Below, one piece after another: positions 1 to 8,593 of a stretch of 64,000 bases of DNA. Numbering within the stretch: the stretch's first letter is position 1; each line of letters opens with the position of its first letter. The translations under genes and the position numbers were made by a program. The DNA is from Aporhodopirellula sallentina SM41 (GTDB lineage Bacteria > Planctomycetota > Planctomycetia > Pirellulales > Pirellulaceae). Location: contig NZ_ANOH01000263.1 of the NCBI RefSeq assembly GCF_000346505.1, positions 1-64,000 on the forward strand, read 5' to 3'. The notes under the pieces were generated by a model. The model saw only the letters and a program-made list of their open reading frames with translations, was not told where the DNA came from and did not search any database.

Positions 1-1279
1 GACGGGGGCCAATCCCGACAAAAGGCTCGAACCCCACCTTGTTTGCCTCACCGGCAGAATTCACCGAAATCGAATCATCGTGCAAATCTAGTGCCCGGCT
101 TTTGGGATAAGGTTCTACGTAGACGACACGACCGATACCGGCAGCCACGATGTGCTTGGCGCAGTTGTGACACGGGAAAGTCGTTGAATAGAGCGTCGTT
201 CCGGTCGTCGCAATTCCCAGGCGGCCACAGGACAAAATTGCCTCCATTTCAGCGTGAACCATCCGTCCAAACTCAGTCAGATCAGCAAGACGGCTAGAGG
301 ACAGGATTTTTATCGCGGAGTCCCGATCCATTCCTCTCTCACGAAGCCGATCAGCCAACTCGCCCATAATAGCCAGTTGTTCAGTACGGTTCGAATCCCG
401 TTCTCGGGTGTGGTCGCGGCCCAGGGGCTGATCCGATATCCGGTGGGTTTCATCTCGTTCAGGCCAATAAAGACCACCACCAGGTCGGGGGCAGTCATTC
501 GCTCCGGTCGCCAGGATAGTCTGTTCTCGGGCGATCACCGCTCCAACTTGGCGCGATAAGTCCGCCGATCTCAGGGCGGCCGAAAACGCCATGTACATCG
601 CGAACTCATCGAACGTTGGCGTGTGGTAGGGATTTCCAAACCACAATTCGACCATCCTCCTCAAATCCTGACGAAGTCGTTCACGGTTTTCATTGATGCG
701 AACAAAAAAGTCTGCCAGATGAAACGTGCGATTGAGCCGTTGCCCGCTTGGAACGCTTGTCTCGTCTCGATCGCGTCGCACCAATTCGATCGCATCCTCC
801 TGATTAATGCCTCGGTTTCGAACAAGATTGTCGATGCGTTGGTCTTCTTCGGAATGGATACCGACCAGCACAAATCCACCGGAGTAAATTGTGCGAAGTC
901 GCTCCACCTCCTCAGGCCTTTTCAACGAATCAACGATTACAACTCGCCGGTACTTTGGTTCAGGCTTGCGATCGCGTTTGGGCCTGTCGTTGTAAATCAA
1001 TGTCGCGACACCGCTGCTCAGCACGCCATTGTCTACGGTCGCTCCGCGTGCTCGATTCCCGGCGTCCATCAGGTCGGTGATACGTTTGAACTGATCTTGC
1101 GGAGAGGGGTCAGTGTCAACCAACAGCGGAATAACTTCCTTGGAAACCTTGATTATTTTCGACTCGTATCCCGCTAAGCGAAACGGTTCCTCAAGCAACT
1201 CAATAACCTGACTCATTTCGGTGCCAACTGCACCGACCAAGCCAATTACCAATTCCGATTCAAAGTTGTTGTCGCTCAT
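1..1279 (-). CDS. AvcD-type antiphage deoxycytidylate deaminase (3' end outside window)
   Basis: Reading from ATG at 1279 the frame stays open for 426 codons to the left edge, so the C-terminus is missing. The C-terminal half visible here is a zinc-dependent dCMP/cytidine deaminase domain: HAE at residues 342-344 (zinc ligand His and catalytic Glu) and PCHNC at 369-373, whose two Cys complete the zinc site. The N-terminal ~200 residues start with a nucleotide-kinase-like strand and glycine-rich loop (GLVGAVGTEM, residues 13-22) that lacks the P-loop Lys. This two-part architecture is that of the AvcD / antiphage dCTP deaminase family, which drains dC nucleotides during phage infection; a plain dCMP deaminase would be about 150 residues. 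It starts 6 bp after hsdS and is probably cotranscribed with hsdM and hsdS. The family call is by recognition; antiphage activity is inference. Confidence 0.8.
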   Translation of the reverse strand, partial: MSDNNFESELVIGLVGAVGTEMSQVIELLEEPFRLAGYESKIIKVSKEVIPLLVDTDPSPQDQFKRITDLMDAGNRARGATVDNGVLSSGVATLIYNDRPKRDRKPEPKYRRVVIVDSLKRPEEVERLRTIYSGGFVLVGIHSEEDQRIDNLVRNRGINQEDAIELVRRDRDETSVPSGQRLNRTFHLADFFVRINENRERLRQDLRRMVELWFGNPYHTPTFDEFAMYMAFSAALRSADLSRQVGAVIAREQTILATGANDCPRPGGGLYWPERDETHRISDQPLGRDHTRERDSNRTEQLAIMGELADRLRERGMDRDSAIKILSSSRLADLTEFGRMVHAEMEAILSCGRLGIATTGTTLYSTTFPCHNCAKHIVAAGIGRVVYVEPYPKSRALDLHDDSISVNSAGEANKVGFEPFVGIGPR

Positions 1280-1285
1280 GGCGTC

Positions 1286-2618
1286 TTATCCCGGTGACAG
1301 AGCATTGGAGTTGAAACCGCGGACGTCGATCTTGCCGGTGACGGCTGCGGAGATGAGGGCGGTGCGGCGTTCTTGGAGAAGTTCGATGGCTCGTTCGGCT
1401 TCCGCGATGAGGATGTCAAAACTGCCCGTCCGCGTTTCCAAGAAGTCCGCAATCTGTTGTTGCTCACCTTTTGGCGGTTCTGCAATTCGATAATTGCGAA
1501 TCGTCTCGACATTCACATGCGGTGACGCAGCTCCGACAGTATCGACATCTCCTTGTCGGTAAACGTTTTTTGTGTTCAGGTGCCACATAAGGTATCGAGG
1601 ATCAAAGTCCTGACTCGCCCGAAACTGCATCATTCTCTGACCGAGACAGAACAGGTCGCTTTCCGGTACTAATGCAGCGTGCCCCCATCGTCCGCCCTCA
1701 CGACTGTAAACGATGTCGCCACAAAGCACTGGTTCTCGCCGAATTCGATTGAGATACTCGGTTTCATCTACCCTTCGCATTTGGGCGGGGAAGATCTTTC
1801 CATCATCTATGTCGGAAGTCCTGATCGAAAGAAACTCGCCGTCGTCCGTCACCGTCGGGGTTTCATGAGGGCAGTCGACAATGCGGGAAGTTGCGTGTTT
1901 TAAGCGGGTTGTCCTCCAATGCTGCGGGACATCGCCGAGCCATTGGATGCCGGAGGGTTTCATGGGGGCGTTCGGGTTCAGGCCTTTGGTGACCGCGCGA
2001 CTGATGACCGCCTGACGCTTTTCCTTCAGCAACTCGATCAAACGACGCTGCTCCGACACCAAACCGTCGATCTTCGACGTTTCCACATCGAGGAACGACG
2101 AGATCGCCTTTTGCTCGGTCGGGGGGCGGGATGAGTACCGGAAGATTCATCAAGTCGGTGCGACTCAATTGCAATGAATTAGGCCGAATGCCTTGTGCCA
2201 TGCATGTGTAGGCATCCACGTAAACGGCGGAACGCATCAGGTGATGGACATATCTCAGATTAATGCCATCGCCGATCCAGTAGCATCGGTAAGCGGGGCT
2301 GACGTGCCCCTCGAAAGCTGAAACTCCCAGTCCGGCTGCGTTGAGCCACATCGAATTAACGACGAGTTGTCCAACACGCACAATTCTGTAGCCGACCAAC
2401 TCTTCATCGAGGCGGCGGCGATTCTCGTCGTCATACTCCTTGATCTCGATTCCGCGATAGCCCGAGACCGAAAGCATTACGCCAACAACTTCCTTGTCGA
2501 TCTTTTCAGGACTCTCCCGAAAATGATGACGAAAACGACCGACATTCCAGTGTGCTGGTACTTCGCCCAACCACTTTACGCCCGTGTCTTGGAGATCGTC
2601 GTAGCTTGCCAACGTCAT
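1286..2618 (-). pseudogene. hsdS: Type I restriction-modification specificity subunit HsdS, frameshifted
   Basis: The specificity subunit picks the DNA target of a type I restriction-modification complex. The frame from 2618 encodes the first target-recognition domain, opening with a VKWLGEVPAHW motif and ending in the conserved LPVLIPPP before it leaves frame. The frame ending at 1286 resumes with the central coiled coil (EQRRLIELLKEKRQAVIS), a second recognition domain beginning IQWLGDVPQHW, and a terminal coiled coil (AIELLQERRTALIS). The whole span is 1333 bp, i.e. 444 codons plus one base. Deleting one C from the minus-strand run of six (2121-2126) restores a continuous 443-residue HsdS with PPPTEQKAISSFL at the junction, the normal length for the family. 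The start overlaps the hsdM stop. It is either a true phase-off or inactive allele or a sequencing error. Confidence 0.85.
2121..2126. repeat. G6 homopolymer at the hsdS frameshift
   Basis: A run of six G on the plus strand sits exactly where the two hsdS frames have to be joined. Five G would give one uninterrupted reading frame. Slippage in such a tract could switch specificity-subunit expression, although six bases is short for efficient phase variation. Confidence 0.6.
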
Positions 2619-4447
2619 TGCGATAGCTCTCCGATCATTTCGACGATCCGATCGGTGACCCCTTTCAATTCCGTGTCGATCTCATCCAACTCGCGGGGCG
2701 GTTTGAACACGTAGAAATGACGGTTGAACGGAATCTCGTAGCCGATCTTCGTCTTGTCCTCGTCGATCCATGCGTCGGGGACGTGCGGCTCGACTTCTCG
2801 CTGGAAATACTCGTGGATGTCTTCGCCCAGCGGGACTTCTTCGGTGTCTCGCAGTTTCGAGTCGGGCTTGGGCTGGCCTTTCTTTTTGCCTCGCGTTTCG
2901 AGCTGCGGCTGGCCGTCTTCACTGAGCAGCGGTCGCTCGACCGTGATCGTCTGGTAGCCAAAGTCGGTGGTTTTGAAGATGCGGCTGATGGGGACGGGAA
3001 TCCTTTGCCCCTCACCCCCAGCCCCTCTCCCCGAAACGGGGCGAGGGGAGCCATCTTTGTTTAGTTTCACCGGCTGGCGTGTTTCGGGATCGACGTAGAC
3101 TTCTTTGGCGTCGCCGAACAAGCGTGTGATCTCGCCAATGTGGTCGTCGCTCAGTTCCTTGCGTTTGCTGCCGAGACTCTTTCGCATCTTCTGCCACATC
3201 TCGCTGGCGTCGATCAACTGCACTTTGCCCTTGCGGTGGGCGGGCTTGCGGTTGGTCACGATCCAGATGTAGGTGCTGATGCCGGTGTTGTAGAACATGT
3301 CGGTCGGCAGGCCGATGATGGCTTCCAGTAAATCGTTCTCCAGCACGTAACGGCGAATCTCGCTTTCACCGCTGCCCGCACTGCCGGTGAACAGGGGCGA
3401 ACCGTTCAAGACAATGCCAAAGCGGCTCCCTCCGTCTTTGGTCGGTCGCATCTTGGAAATCAGGTGCATCAGGAACAGCAGCGAACCATCGCTGACTCGC
3501 GGCAGTCCGGGGCCGAAGCGTCCGTTGAAGCCGTCCTGCTCGTGCTCCTTGACGATTTCCTTCTTGATCTTTTTCCATTCGACGCCAAACGGTGGATTGG
3601 AGAGCATGTAGTCAAACTGCTTGCCCGGCAGTCCATCGTCGGACAACGTGTTGCCGTGGATGATGTTGCTGATGTCCTGACCCTTGATCAGCATATCGGC
3701 TTTGCAGATGGCGTAGGACTCGCCATTGAGTTCCTGACCGTACATCACCAATCGGGCATCCGGGTTCTGACCACTCAGATGATCCTCCGCGACCGATAGC
3801 ATACCGCCGGTCCCGGCAGTCGGATCGTACAGCGAACGGACAATGCCGGGCTTGGTCAGTGCGTCGTCGTCTTCGATGAATAGCAGGTTTACCATCAGCC
3901 GGATGACTTCTCGCGGCGTGAAGTGTTCCCCGGCGGTTTCGTTGGAGAGTTCGGCAAACTTGCGGATCAGTTCCTCAAAGACGTGCCCCATTTGCTCGTT
4001 GGTGACGACTTCCGGGTGTAAATCGATGTTAGCGAATTTTTCAGTGACCAAATAAAGCAGGCCAGCCTTGTGAAGCCGTTCGACCTGGACGTGGAAGTCG
4101 AAGCATTCGAAAATGTCGCGGACGGCAGGAGAGAACGCCTGAACATAGGAGAACATGTTTTCAGCAATGTTGTCCTGGTCCCCCATCAGCTTTTTGATGT
4201 CGAGCGGGGACGTGTTATAGAAAAGACACTTGGATTTTTTCAGCAGGAATTGCTCGGGATTCAGTTTTGCCGCCTCCCGTTTTTCCTTTTCTTTCAACAC
4301 TGCCTCTTTCGTCGGCTCCAGAACGCAATCAAGGCGCCGAAGTACGGTAAACGGCAGAATTACTTTGCCGTATTCAGATTGCTTGTAGTCGCCCCGAAGA
4401 AGATCCGCCACGGACCAAATGAAAGAAGAAAGATTTTGCTGACTCAT
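2615..4447 (-). CDS. hsdM: Type I restriction-modification DNA methyltransferase HsdM
   Basis: This 610-residue N6-adenine methyltransferase is the modification subunit that works with HsdS. The N-terminal ~140 residues match the helical HsdM_N region (LLRGDYKQSEYGKVILPF at 17-34). The SAM-binding motif I is DPTAGTGGM (208-216) and the catalytic motif IV is NPPF (284-287). The C-terminal part contains an unusual Gly/Pro/Arg-rich stretch at about residues 465-482, which is the in-frame translation of a palindromic repeat at 3007-3052. It is slightly longer than typical HsdM. It is the first gene of a minus-strand operon hsdM-hsdS-deaminase, with the hsdS start overlapping its stop. No hsdR is visible; it could lie beyond the left edge. 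Confidence 0.95.
   Translation of the reverse strand: MSQQNLSSFIWSVADLLRGDYKQSEYGKVILPFTVLRRLDCVLEPTKEAVLKEKEKREAAKLNPEQFLLKKSKCLFYNTSPLDIKKLMGDQDNIAENMFSYVQAFSPAVRDIFECFDFHVQVERLHKAGLLYLVTEKFANIDLHPEVVTNEQMGHVFEELIRKFAELSNETAGEHFTPREVIRLMVNLLFIEDDDALTKPGIVRSLYDPTAGTGGMLSVAEDHLSGQNPDARLVMYGQELNGESYAICKADMLIKGQDISNIIHGNTLSDDGLPGKQFDYMLSNPPFGVEWKKIKKEIVKEHEQDGFNGRFGPGLPRVSDGSLLFLMHLISKMRPTKDGGSRFGIVLNGSPLFTGSAGSGESEIRRYVLENDLLEAIIGLPTDMFYNTGISTYIWIVTNRKPAHRKGKVQLIDASEMWQKMRKSLGSKRKELSDDHIGEITRLFGDAKEVYVDPETRQPVKLNKDGSPRPVSGRGAGGEGQRIPVPISRIFKTTDFGYQTITVERPLLSEDGQPQLETRGKKKGQPKPDSKLRDTEEVPLGEDIHEYFQREVEPHVPDAWIDEDKTKIGYEIPFNRHFYVFKPPRELDEIDTELKGVTDRIVEMIGELSQ
3007..3052. repeat. Palindromic intergenic-type repeat inserted in-frame in hsdM
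   Basis: The plus strand reads a C-rich segment followed by a hairpin: CCCCTC (3022-3027), T, CCCCG (3029-3033), loop AAA, CGGGG (3037-3041), C, GAGGGG (3043-3048). The C-rich head and hairpin resemble a family of dispersed palindromic repeats normally found between genes in planctomycetes and other bacteria. Here it lies inside hsdM and is read through without a stop, adding about 16 residues (SPRPVSGRGAGGEGQR). Confidence 0.7.
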
Positions 4448-4894
4448 GTGCCCGCTGACCTGTTTTCCGTAAATACGCGCGACCGATTAGAAGTCGATCG
4501 GGGGGTAGTGTAGAGCATCAAGCTCGGAGGCAAAATCAGGCCGCGCCAGCAACTACCCCTTGCGTCTTGATAGTCGCCAAGCCGCTGCCAACAAATCACG
4601 GACCTCCGATGAAGATACGTCACCAACCGGACGTAGAAATTTCAGGGCATCAGGGCGGTTTAGATACTGGTCAGTTACCACCGAACCAGACAACTCATCG
4701 TTTTCATTGCCTTTTGGCGGCTCAACCCGCATCCTCTGGGGTGCAGCAGCGAACGGTGCTTGGCAGCCTCAGCATGGCAAGTGAGAATTCCCAAATACGT
4801 TTGAACTGGGGCTATCGAACGCCGAACGGCATTGGCCTCAGCGTAAGACTCAAATTTTTTGACCTTCCATCGTCGAGCAACAAGAGGCGTTTGC
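4448..4894. other. Intergenic region between divergent hsdM and the 4895 gene
   Basis: Gap of about 450 bp between divergent transcription units. Open frames here overlap on both strands, show no family resemblance, and none has a convincing start. The promoters for the hsdM operon and for the plus-strand gene must lie here, but no clear -35/-10 pair can be named by eye. Confidence 0.4.
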
Positions 4895-5881
4895 GTGTCC
4901 AAGCCAGAGTTTGAACCAGATACCATTCAGCGAGAACGACGCTTAATCCGGCAGATTGTGAGCCGTATCTGTGAACGTGAATACAGCGCGCGTGAGTCGA
5001 GAACAGCGACGTACATATCACTGTTTGACAGGGAAATTTGCGAGTGGACGCCTGAAGAGTGCGTCTTGCTGCGCGCGCTGGCCCAGCACAGAGAAGACCA
5101 GCGATACGAAAAGACGACCGAACACGATCGTCAGGAAGATACTCGTGACCCAATAAGCTTCATTCATTTAGACATGACCAAGCCGGTGATGAGCGATGAG
5201 TGCAACGTCATCTTGAAGCAAATCCTCAGCCGAAATTGCGATGAATCGAACGGATTGTCTTCTGAGGAAGCATGGCATATGGCCGAACAGCGTTCTGAGG
5301 AAATGACAGCCCCGGACTCAGAGTTTGTGATTGCTCCAGAATTGACCTCGAACGCCAAAACTGTTTGGGAACAAGCATTGGATTTTTTCACCAGTATCCC
5401 TACATCTCAACAAGAGAAAGCGATTGAGTACCTAGAAGAATTCAAGACTGCGGAGCAAAGCCACGACGAAACTTTGCCGCGCACCTGCCACGACCCAAGT
5501 ACCACTGTCCAGGGCAATGCACGTGAGGAGGGCAGATCCGTCGCACGTCCAGCTATATCAAGTTCAATCGCAGCAGGATTGCCTATCGTTGAGGATGATC
5601 AGGAAACCGCTCGAAAACGAAAGCTAATAGCTTTGGACGAGTGCAAGCCCTGTGAACGTAAGGCGTACTACTCATTCTTACTAGCCGAGGCAATGAGCAG
5701 CAGTAGGCTCGAAGACCGAGAGGCTTGGGAAAAACTTCGCGAGAATGATTGGTCGGAATATTTCACCAACGAACTTGTCGACTATCAAGTCCCCTCGAAT
5801 TACGCAACGTGGTCGAGACAATTGCGAGCGGCTCGAAAAGCGACTGGTGAGCAAAAGTATACTCGGCGTACAAGAAGATAG
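4895..5881 (+). CDS. Hypothetical protein of the integrative element
   Basis: Unrecognised protein of about 328 residues. A GTG at 4895 preceded by a purine-rich AAGAGGCG is chosen; a TTG 36 bp upstream gives a 340-residue alternative. It is hydrophilic and rich in Glu, Arg and Ser, with no signal peptide or membrane segment. The middle (about residues 185-230) is low in predicted order. The last ~80 residues look like a compact helical domain (DECKPCERKAYYSFLLAEAM, then WSEYFTNELVDYQVPSNYATW) ending in a basic tail QKYTRRTRR, suggesting nucleic-acid contact. It precedes the excisionase-like and ParB-like genes on the same strand. Element maintenance or regulation is only a guess. Confidence 0.6.
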   Translation: MSKPEFEPDTIQRERRLIRQIVSRICEREYSARESRTATYISLFDREICEWTPEECVLLRALAQHREDQRYEKTTEHDRQEDTRDPISFIHLDMTKPVMSDECNVILKQILSRNCDESNGLSSEEAWHMAEQRSEEMTAPDSEFVIAPELTSNAKTVWEQALDFFTSIPTSQQEKAIEYLEEFKTAEQSHDETLPRTCHDPSTTVQGNAREEGRSVARPAISSSIAAGLPIVEDDQETARKRKLIALDECKPCERKAYYSFLLAEAMSSSRLEDREAWEKLRENDWSEYFTNELVDYQVPSNYATWSRQLRAARKATGEQKYTRRTRR

Positions 5882-6077
5882 GATCCAAACGGACCCAAAC
5901 GGACCACAGCCATATTTTCCAATACGCTCAACACCTCCGTTTTCTTCTACTTCCGATATTTAAGGGGACACAGAATAGCGATTTTTCGGTCCGGTCTGTG
6001 GGTTATGCAGGACGAGCATAGTGTGTCGTATTCCGCGACAGTGCTTACCTGTCTAACAACCGCAACCTGGCCCAAAA

Positions 6078-6317
6078 ATGAATGCAAAGAACTCTTTTTC
6101 TAAAAGCCTTACCGACGGGAACGGGCGTGCCATGCTCAGCGTCGATGACATTGCCAAAGGCTTCCTGGGATGCTCGCCACGACACGTCAGACGTCTAGTT
6201 GATTCGGGAGCGATGCCCAAACCAATACGATTGGGCTCTCTACTTCGCTGGCCACGCGGCCAGATTGAGCAGTGGATTCAAGAAGGCTGTCCGAATTCGC
6301 GAGGTGGCCAGAGATGA
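6078..6317 (+). CDS. Excisionase/AlpA-like helix-turn-helix protein
   Basis: A 79-residue DNA-binding protein with a MerR/excisionase-type winged helix. LSVDDIAKGFLGCSPRHVRRLVDSGAMPKPIRLGSLLRW shows the usual order: recognition helix, basic residues, then the wing ending GSLLRWPRGQIEQWIQEG. The motif spans residues 20-72, so it is essentially a single domain. Such proteins commonly direct excision or regulate integrase or element genes. Its stop overlaps the ATG of the following ParB-like gene (ATGA), so the two are translationally coupled. The distance to the integrase at 9072 leaves open whether it is an excision factor or a regulator. Confidence 0.75.
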   Translation: MNAKNSFSKSLTDGNGRAMLSVDDIAKGFLGCSPRHVRRLVDSGAMPKPIRLGSLLRWPRGQIEQWIQEGCPNSRGGQR

Positions 6318-7153
6318 GCTACCCAATTCATTCTGCCGCAGACATTATGCCGAGGATGTCCAATGACGAGCTTCGGGCTTTGGCGTCCGACATCAAAGAA
6401 CACGGGTTACGGGAGCCGATCCGACTGCTCGATGGTCAAATCATCGACGGTAGGCACAGGCGTGAAGCCTGTGAGATGGTGGGCGTCCGGCCGGTCTATG
6501 TAGATGTAGCCGATAGCGAGGTCACCGACACGGTGGAATATGTGCTCGGGCTGAATGTGAAGCGGCGGATGCTGACTAAGAGCCAGCTTGCAATCATCGC
6601 GACAGGCTCCGAAATCACGGGGACTGATGCTGAACGCGCCGAACGTTTTGGTATCAGTCGCACCTACATTACTCTGGCAAAGTCAGTGCGTACTAATAGG
6701 CATTTGACCGAGTTGGTGTTTAAAGGGGAAATGAGTTTGCGAGATGCGAAGGTGCAGATCGCGAGTGCTCGCGCAGCGTCGGCGCGATTGAGTACTAGTA
6801 CGCAATCCAGTCACTCTTGCACCGAACTGGAGGCGGATCCCAAGTTGCTCTCCAGTGCGAAGTCAACCATTAGTAGCTCGCAATCAGAGACCGCCGTAAC
6901 AACGAGTACTGATGAGAAGACGATGCCGCAATCGATCGATGACTTTGATATCCCCGATTCTGATGCGATCGCCTCAGGTGTTCCGGTCAGTGACAAGGAG
7001 CAGATTGAAAAGCATGTCAAGAAAGCGAAGGCTGCTTTAGAGTCGGCGATGCGAGAGTTCGATTCGATTCACGCGATCAAGCCACAAGCCGAATACGAGC
7101 GGTGGGATCGGATGCTCCGAATCATGTGGGGGATCGTCGATGATTGGGCGTGA
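6314..7153 (+). CDS. ParB/Srx-like nuclease-domain protein
   Basis: 279 residues from the ATG at 6314, which overlaps the upstream TGA and has GAGG 10 bp before it; an upstream in-frame ATG at 6272 lies inside the previous gene. The N-terminal ~90 residues form a ParB N-terminal domain: MSNDELRALASDIKEHGLRE followed by IDGRHRREAC, the conserved GRHR box that binds nucleotide and phosphate. A helical segment with an HTH-like stretch (AERFGISRTYITLAKSV) follows, as in ParB. The Ser/Thr-rich middle is a probable linker, and the C-terminus is a helical tail (residues ~230-279). No ParA is nearby, so it more likely regulates or maintains the element than partitions a chromosome. Confidence 0.8.
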   Translation: MSYPIHSAADIMPRMSNDELRALASDIKEHGLREPIRLLDGQIIDGRHRREACEMVGVRPVYVDVADSEVTDTVEYVLGLNVKRRMLTKSQLAIIATGSEITGTDAERAERFGISRTYITLAKSVRTNRHLTELVFKGEMSLRDAKVQIASARAASARLSTSTQSSHSCTELEADPKLLSSAKSTISSSQSETAVTTSTDEKTMPQSIDDFDIPDSDAIASGVPVSDKEQIEKHVKKAKAALESAMREFDSIHAIKPQAEYERWDRMLRIMWGIVDDWA

Positions 7154-7264
7154 CGTGGCTTGCCAATTTGTGAGTTTTCGCAACCGGGCAAATGCTGAGG
7201 TCACAGCGATAGTGGAACATCTCGCCCGGTCAGTTCAAGCAGGCGCAAGCGAGTCGAGAAGTCG

Positions 7265-8593
7265 ATGACGATGAGCGATCTACCGACAGTCGCGCACGTT
7301 GCGATACCTCATAGCGTTACGTTGCCACCAGGGAGCGAAGGCGACAATTGGGCGTTGTTTCTTTCGATACTTGCTCTGCACACGTCATTGACCGAGGAGA
7401 GGTGGCGTGGCGGGCACTGGATCAACTTTCACAACAAGCTGCTTTCAGCACTGATCGGGCGGCGATACCGCGAACGCATCAATGCAATGATCGACGCTGG
7501 GATTGTGGAATCAAACGAACGTTATAGCACGGGCAAGGAAGGCGTCCCTGCCTTCACCAAATCGTATCGCTTGGCGAGAGAACATCGAACCGGGAAATCA
7601 TGTCTACACACCCTAACGACACGACCGACGATACGAAAAGCGATCAAGACGTTCGAGATTGATCCCGACAACCTTGGTCCGGCTGGGGTGCATTACCGAA
7701 AGTGCTTCGATCGGTTTGCTTTGGCCCCCGAAGCGGCCGAAGATCCACGGCTTTCTGTCCGCTGGTATCAATGGATCATTGCCAGATGGATGAACGGACA
7801 GGAGTTTGCCCATCGATGCGAATATCGGCGATATCACAGTCTGATGACACAGTTGCCACGACGAGCAAGGAAGCACGTCCGTACACTCGACGGAGAATCT
7901 GTGAGTTTGGTGGACGTGTCAGCGTGCCAGCCATTATTGCTTGGATATCTGTCAGTTTGCCACCAACGCTGCCCCTCATCAACAACCAACCTACCATCAT
8001 ATGACGCGCAAATTTTTGATTGGCATCGCGGTAAGGTAGCGCGTGATATAGCAGCATGGATCGAACTATGCGAGACACGGTCTATCTACCGATTCCTCTA
8101 CGATGCCATCCAGACGCATGACGGACCAACCACGACGACGATTACCTTAGCGAATGGGCGCCAGCGAGAGATTGATCTGCGAACAATATCGGAACGGTCA
8201 TTCAAGCGAGCTTCCTTGATCCCGGTGTTCGATACCCTCGAGTCCATGATTCGGTCACCAGTGTTCACCGTCATCCGGCGAGATTTCCCGACGATCGCCG
8301 CGTTCATCGTTTCCGCGAAGCAAGCCGGGCATCAGCGACTTGCGTGTCTGCTCCAATGCGCCGAATCGACGTTGATGATCGATCGACTCGGTGACACATT
8401 ATCAAAACGCTACCCAAACGTGGCCGTTGCACCGATTCACGATGCCCTGGTCGTCCCACATTCATTTGCCGAAACCGCCGTTGAATTGATCAACGAACAG
8501 TTTCAAGCGTTGGGCTTAATGCCCCACGTGAGAATCGAGTCGTGTTCTCCAGTGGTAAATCTTTCCACTCAGGCGCCAGCAATGAGAACCTAG
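7265..8593 (+). CDS. Mobile-element protein with family-A DNA polymerase-like palm motifs
   Basis: 442 residues, no recognised full-length family. Residues 215-226 read LVDVSACQPLLL, resembling polymerase A motif A (metal-binding Asp 217 in a D-x-S-x-x-Q context). R311 and K314 in ISERSFKRASLIPVF sit where motif B would be. AVAPIHDALVVP (387-398) resembles motif C, with the His-Asp pair at 392-393. Between B and C is a helix with ESTLMIDRL. The N-terminal 200 residues carry no visible exonuclease motifs. The order and spacing of motifs suggest a minimal polymerase or primase-like enzyme without a proofreading domain. It sits between a ParB-like gene and the integrase, which fits a replication function for the element. 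The polymerase assignment is inference from motifs; catalysis is not shown. Confidence 0.6.
   Translation: MTMSDLPTVAHVAIPHSVTLPPGSEGDNWALFLSILALHTSLTEERWRGGHWINFHNKLLSALIGRRYRERINAMIDAGIVESNERYSTGKEGVPAFTKSYRLAREHRTGKSCLHTLTTRPTIRKAIKTFEIDPDNLGPAGVHYRKCFDRFALAPEAAEDPRLSVRWYQWIIARWMNGQEFAHRCEYRRYHSLMTQLPRRARKHVRTLDGESVSLVDVSACQPLLLGYLSVCHQRCPSSTTNLPSYDAQIFDWHRGKVARDIAAWIELCETRSIYRFLYDAIQTHDGPTTTTITLANGRQREIDLRTISERSFKRASLIPVFDTLESMIRSPVFTVIRRDFPTIAAFIVSAKQAGHQRLACLLQCAESTLMIDRLGDTLSKRYPNVAVAPIHDALVVPHSFAETAVELINEQFQALGLMPHVRIESCSPVVNLSTQAPAMRT

Noticed and set aside
310-498. Open frames on several strands in the first 1.2 kb
   Set aside because: They are all explained by the one long minus-strand deaminase frame, which carries the zinc-site motifs; the others have unusual composition.
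7183-7230. Inverted repeat ACCGGGC/GCCCGGT
   Set aside because: Arms are 7 bp and 34 bp apart between two genes of the same direction; it could be chance and no T-run follows.
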